IMG/VR virus record: IMGVR_UViG_3300036715_000169
Location: 1 to 25,348 of that record
Length of the DNA: 25,348 nucleotides
DNA from: a virus
Reading direction: 5' to 3' (one strand)
In this document: one piece after another, positions 22,231 to 25,348 of the stretch
Numbering within the stretch: position 1 is the stretch's first letter
Layout of the letters: every line of letters begins with the position of its first letter
Translations under genes and position numbers: made by a program
The notes under the pieces: generated by a model
Database searches by the model: none
What the model saw: only the letters and a program-made list of their open reading frames with translations
What the model was told of the DNA's origin: nothing

Positions 22231-22694
22231 AGACTATAAAAATAGGCAAAACAGACTATTTCCTTACAGAAACAGCAGAAGAATTATCAATTAAAAGGTA
22301 CACCGAATTAGAGGCTTTAATGGTCTTTAAAATGACAGGAGTACAAATACCTAGTTTAGTAGAAGCAATGCGAGGATTCATTGCAGGATTTGACGAAAAT
22401 AGCAAATCTAAAATGCTTATATCTTTAAAGGATTATCATACTGGGTTATTGGAGATACAAAACAAAAACAATTCAGACCAATTGATTTACAGCCTAATTG
22501 TGTTGGAGGAAAATGAAGATAGTACAGAATACAATTCAGGACTAGCAAAAGAGAAACTAGACCGAATGAACAAAGATGGTTTAACGCAAAAGGTTGTGAG
22601 GGAAACGGTAGATGCTTTTATAGTCGCCTCTCCACTACTCTACGCACAATCTTTGCTGATGAGTTTGGAGGGGCAGAAGATGAAACAAGAATAA
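22227..22694 (+). CDS. tail assembly chaperone, short form (G-like)
   Basis: A 155-residue protein directly upstream of a frameshifted extension and of the tape-measure gene, which is where tail chaperones G and GT lie in siphophages. It begins TIKIGKTDYFLTETAEELSI, a beta-strand and turn typical of these chaperones, then helical segments (YTELEALMVFKMTGVQIPSL). Chaperones of this kind bind the tape-measure protein and recruit tail-tube subunits. Its last 24 residues (frame 0) are replaced by the extension when the -1 shift occurs. The class is inferred from gene order and the frameshift. Confidence 0.65.
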   Translation: MKTIKIGKTDYFLTETAEELSIKRYTELEALMVFKMTGVQIPSLVEAMRGFIAGFDENSKSKMLISLKDYHTGLLEIQNKNNSDQLIYSLIVLEENEDSTEYNSGLAKEKLDRMNKDGLTQKVVRETVDAFIVASPLLYAQSLLMSLEGQKMKQE

Positions 22695-23002
22695 GTATAT
22701 TAAGGGATTTAGGCATACAATTTGCGGAGGCTAAGGAGTTAGGCAAATCAAGGACAGAAGTAGCAGAAGCAGAGATTAAATATGAAGAATACAAAAAGGA
22801 ATATAGCGAACATTTAGATAAAAGCCGAAACGAGATAATAGGCAAGGTTCGTAAGATATACCAAGACTTTGAGGAACTTTGCTTTAGTATATCCAAGATT
22901 GATGGTCAGGTTACAATGGATGAGTTGACAAAGAAAAGTGTTTATGACTTTTATAGATATAAACAGTTATTAATTAAGCATTTGAATAAACAAAAAAAAT
23001 AA
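22523..23002 (+). CDS. tail assembly chaperone extension, -1 frame (T-like)
   Basis: The -1 frame relative to the gene at 22227 is open from 22523 to TAA 23000-23002 and has no ATG before position 22917. Codons before about 22616 read poorly; after it the protein looks well formed: RLSTTLRTIFADEFGGAEDE, then ISILRDLGIQFAEAKEL, a long charged coil and FYRYKQLLIKHLNKQKK. A slip at TTTT (22616-22619), where the TTT codon re-pairs one base back, would fuse 131 residues of the short form to 127 new ones (258 in all). The heptamer is not a textbook X-XXY-YYZ, so the slip site is uncertain; a sequencing error is the main alternative. Confidence 0.6.
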   Translation, partial: YRIQFRTSKRETRPNEQRWFNAKGCEGNGRCFYSRLSTTLRTIFADEFGGAEDETRISILRDLGIQFAEAKELGKSRTEVAEAEIKYEEYKKEYSEHLDKSRNEIIGKVRKIYQDFEELCFSISKIDGQVTMDELTKKSVYDFYRYKQLLIKHLNKQKK

Positions 23003-23024
23003 TAAAAGAGTAATAAAAAAATAG

Positions 23025-23032
23025 TATATTTG
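23025..23032 (+). promoter_or_regulatory. -7 box of the tape-measure promoter
   Basis: TATATTTG preceded by TAG and followed by CAATTG. Transcription would start near 23039, with about 35 bases of leader including the small hairpin CCGA (23045-23048) and TCGG (23057-23060) before the TTG start at 23076. Confidence 0.55.
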
Positions 23033-23075
23033 CAATTGAAACCACCGATAGTTACTTCGGGCAATATCCTTTACA

Positions 23076-25348
23076 TTGTCAGAGATAAAGATAACTTTAG
23101 ATGCGTTTTCACAGTCATCAAGCCTTGATGAATCCATTAAGAAGCTAGAGAAAATCATTGAACTTTCAGATAAAATTAAGAATAACAAGGATGCCTTAAA
23201 AAGTGGCTCTACAAGTGCAAATGATACAGCTAAATTAGTTGCTGAAAATGCAAAATTGGCTGAAGCTATTGAAAAGGTTAGGATAGCAGAAAAAAAGAAG
23301 CAAGACACTATTAAAGCCGAAGAAGGTATAGTAGGCTCGTTAAAAAAGGAAGTTAGGGAACTAAACAAAGCAATAGACCAATCAAAGAACATTAAGGAAG
23401 TTGAGCAACTAAACAAAAAGTTAACCGAAACAAAAGGTAAACTAAACGATGTTAAGAATGCTGGTAAAGAAGCAACAAATACATTTGGTAATGCCCTTTC
23501 ATCATTTCAGTTTAAATTTAATGCTCTAGGTCAGGCAGCAGGACAATTAGCGATAGGTGCATTAAGTGCAATATCATCACACGCTGTTGAGTTTGGGAAA
23601 GAGAGTGTAAAAGCCTTTATAGAAGCCGAATTAAATGCTAAAAAATTACAGGTAGCATTAGAAAATATTGGTGGAGAGGGCAAGGGGGCATTTGATAGGT
23701 TAATAAAACAATCTGAAGAATTGCAGAAAATATCAATATTTTCAGATGATGATATACAAAAGGCTCAAACTGCATTAGTTCAGTATGGGTTAACATCTGA
23801 AGAAGTTGAAAAGTTGATACCAAAAATACTAGACTTAGCATCTGCACAGGGCATTGATTTAGCAACTGCAACAGATGTATCAATTAAGGCTATTAATGGT
23901 CAAACAAAAGGTCTTAAAACAGCAGGTATAGCATTTGAAGATACTGGAACAAAAGCAGGAAACTTAGCAAAATTAACTGATAATCTTAATAAATTTCAGG
24001 GGCAATCTTCTGCAATAGTGGAAACTAACGCAGGTAAATTAGAGATGCTGAAAAATGCTTACGATGATGTGATGGAAAATGTTGGGGAGTTTATTGTTGA
24101 TGCAGCAGAACCATTAGTAGACATACTGGCATTTGTAGCAAATGGATTTACGATAGCAGGGGAAGAAGCGGAAAAATTTAAGGATAATGTAAAACTGTCG
24201 GAAGAAGAAATAAAAAAGCTAAACAGTTCAATGTTGGCTTTTCAGATTGCAACACAAAAAACATTGATTGAGAAACTGGAAAAAGCAGGTGGCGATGGAG
24301 GTTCAATACAAAAAGCAACCGAGCAATTAAAGAAGCTAAATGCTCAATTATTTGGTGGCGAAGCATCAAAAATGACCGATGCTGCGATTGAGGAACAAAT
24401 AAAAAGGCTATCAGAGAAAAAACTCGAATTTTTATCAAAAGGGGAATTGTCAAATGCTGAAAAGATTGAAATATTAAAAAGCAATTTAGATGCAAAAAGT
24501 AAGCTAAATGAAAAAACAAATGATGCAAAATCGGGAAACGAACAAAAGGTAAAGTATCGTGAAAAAATAAAACTTATAAAAAAGTCAGCAGAAGAAGAAA
24601 AAACAATTATAGTAGAAAATAACGAAGAAAGAATAAAATCAAATGATTTAGAAATTGCCAAGTTTGCACGATTACAAAAAGAGAAAAAAGAAAAAATTGA
24701 TAAAGCTCACGAATTAGGATTGGAAAAATTAAGGGAAGAAGCTGAAGCAGAAAAGGAACAGCAGGAAGAACGCAAAAAACAAGCCTTGCAATTTGGCGAA
24801 GATGTAGTAAAAGAACTTGAAAAGATAAGCGACAAAAAGATAGCATTGTTGGACAAAGAAATTAGCAGCCAAGATAAAAACATAGATAAACAAAGAGAGT
24901 TAGCTGATAAAGGATTGGCTAATACTTTAGCATTTGAGGAAAGGAAAAAAGCTGAATTAGAACGTGCTAAAATAGCAGAACAAAAGAAACAAGAAAAACT
25001 AGCTAAAATACAAGCCTTTTTTAATGCGTTTGCTTCTTACTCTAAAGATGAGCCACAAACAGCAGCAGTTAAGGCTTTAAAAGATGTATTACTTGCTGAA
25101 GTAGTAGCTAAGGCATTTGCTAAAGAGGGTGGTATAGTAGGAGAAATAGCAGAGCCATTGTCAGGTGGCAGAATTGATAGAGGTATCTTTAAAGGTCGTT
25201 CACACGCAAGAGGTGGAATACATTTAGAGGCAGAGGGTAACGAGGGTATCTTTAGTGGTAAAGAAATGGGTAATTTAGGAAGGGAAAATTTTTATAATCT
25301 TAAAAACCTATTAAAGAACCCGATTGACGATGGTATATTTGAAAGGCA
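23076..25348 (+). CDS. tail tape-measure protein (5' part, cut by the window edge)
   Basis: At least 757 residues with no stop before the edge. The frame is open back to a stop at 23049-23051 and contains no ATG for the first 300 or so codons, so the TTG at 23076 (product begins SEIKITLDAFSQSSSLDESI) is the likely start. Residues 20-130 are coiled coil. A hydrophobic stretch follows (ALGQAAGQLAIGALSAISSH). The tape-measure core has NGQTKGLKTAGIAFEDTG, then KFQGQSSAIVE and MLKNAYDDVMENVGEF. Residues 370-650 are charged coiled coil. GRSHARGGIHLEAEGNEGIF near the end is a common feature of Bacteroidota tape measures. It sets tail length. Confidence 0.9.
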   Translation, partial: MSEIKITLDAFSQSSSLDESIKKLEKIIELSDKIKNNKDALKSGSTSANDTAKLVAENAKLAEAIEKVRIAEKKKQDTIKAEEGIVGSLKKEVRELNKAIDQSKNIKEVEQLNKKLTETKGKLNDVKNAGKEATNTFGNALSSFQFKFNALGQAAGQLAIGALSAISSHAVEFGKESVKAFIEAELNAKKLQVALENIGGEGKGAFDRLIKQSEELQKISIFSDDDIQKAQTALVQYGLTSEEVEKLIPKILDLASAQGIDLATATDVSIKAINGQTKGLKTAGIAFEDTGTKAGNLAKLTDNLNKFQGQSSAIVETNAGKLEMLKNAYDDVMENVGEFIVDAAEPLVDILAFVANGFTIAGEEAEKFKDNVKLSEEEIKKLNSSMLAFQIATQKTLIEKLEKAGGDGGSIQKATEQLKKLNAQLFGGEASKMTDAAIEEQIKRLSEKKLEFLSKGELSNAEKIEILKSNLDAKSKLNEKTNDAKSGNEQKVKYREKIKLIKKSAEEEKTIIVENNEERIKSNDLEIAKFARLQKEKKEKIDKAHELGLEKLREEAEAEKEQQEERKKQALQFGEDVVKELEKISDKKIALLDKEISSQDKNIDKQRELADKGLANTLAFEERKKAELERAKIAEQKKQEKLAKIQAFFNAFASYSKDEPQTAAVKALKDVLLAEVVAKAFAKEGGIVGEIAEPLSGGRIDRGIFKGRSHARGGIHLEAEGNEGIFSGKEMGNLGRENFYNLKNLLKNPIDDGIFER

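Noticed and set aside
22618-24846. Several long open frames on the minus strand under the chaperone and tape-measure genes
   Set aside because: They lie opposite well-supported + strand coding sequence, give low-complexity hydrophobic or leucine/phenylalanine-rich products, and lack promoters. They are shadows caused by the lysine- and glutamate-rich coding strand.
1-25348. Diversity-generating retroelement, retron, CRISPR array, tRNA or insertion sequence
   Set aside because: No reverse transcriptase, spaced repeats, cloverleaf or transposase was found on reading both strands.

Overview
The window is a stretch of a tailed double-stranded DNA phage (or prophage) genome whose host is very probably a member of the Bacteroidota. 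The reasons are AT-rich DNA, A-rich gene starts without clear Shine-Dalgarno sequences, repeated promoter -7 boxes of the Bacteroidota type (TAnnTTTG, mostly TATATTTG), and families frequent in phages of that phylum (DUF3127, ERF, Gp157, NinB and NinG relatives). Every supported gene is on the + strand. No integrase, repressor, attachment site, tRNA or CRISPR array was seen, and the last gene runs off the right edge.

Layout. (1) 1-4395, early region: the tail of an unknown frame, two small helix-turn-helix-like proteins, several small unknown proteins, and a recombination set: ERF annealing protein, Gp157-like protein, DUF3127 SSB-like protein and NinB-like protein. Two promoters in this region (about 700-770 and 3620-3684) are near copies of each other. 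(2) 4396-7149, replication: a promoter, a folded leader containing a hidden 32-codon frame, a DUF1376-type replication protein, a DnaB helicase and a NinG-like protein. (3) 7150-14064, packaging and head: candidate small terminase, large terminase, an unknown virion-like protein, portal with an inserted DnaJ-type zinc-knuckle pair, a HeH/SAP-tailed protein, scaffold candidate and major capsid candidate, ended by a strong intrinsic terminator. (4) 14065-20795, cassette: a promoter, a cold-shock protein and nine tightly overlapping frames, namely six glycosyltransferase-like proteins, one tiny unknown protein and two methyltransferases (the second of FkbM type). With the one GT-B enzyme included, the six comprise one GT-B and five GT-A-like proteins. 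(5) 20796-25348, tail: a promoter, a virion-like protein, a small membrane protein, a 23-codon gene, a tail chaperone pair apparently joined by a -1 frameshift, a promoter, and a tape-measure protein that starts at TTG and is cut by the window edge.

How it fits together: recombination and replication genes come first, then packaging and head genes, then a self-contained glycan and methyl transfer cassette placed between head and tail. The cassette has no membrane-anchored transferase, flippase or acyl-carrier component. I therefore favour modification of a cytosolic target, such as the phage's own capsid or tail proteins, over O-antigen conversion. This is inference; the sequence alone does not show the target.
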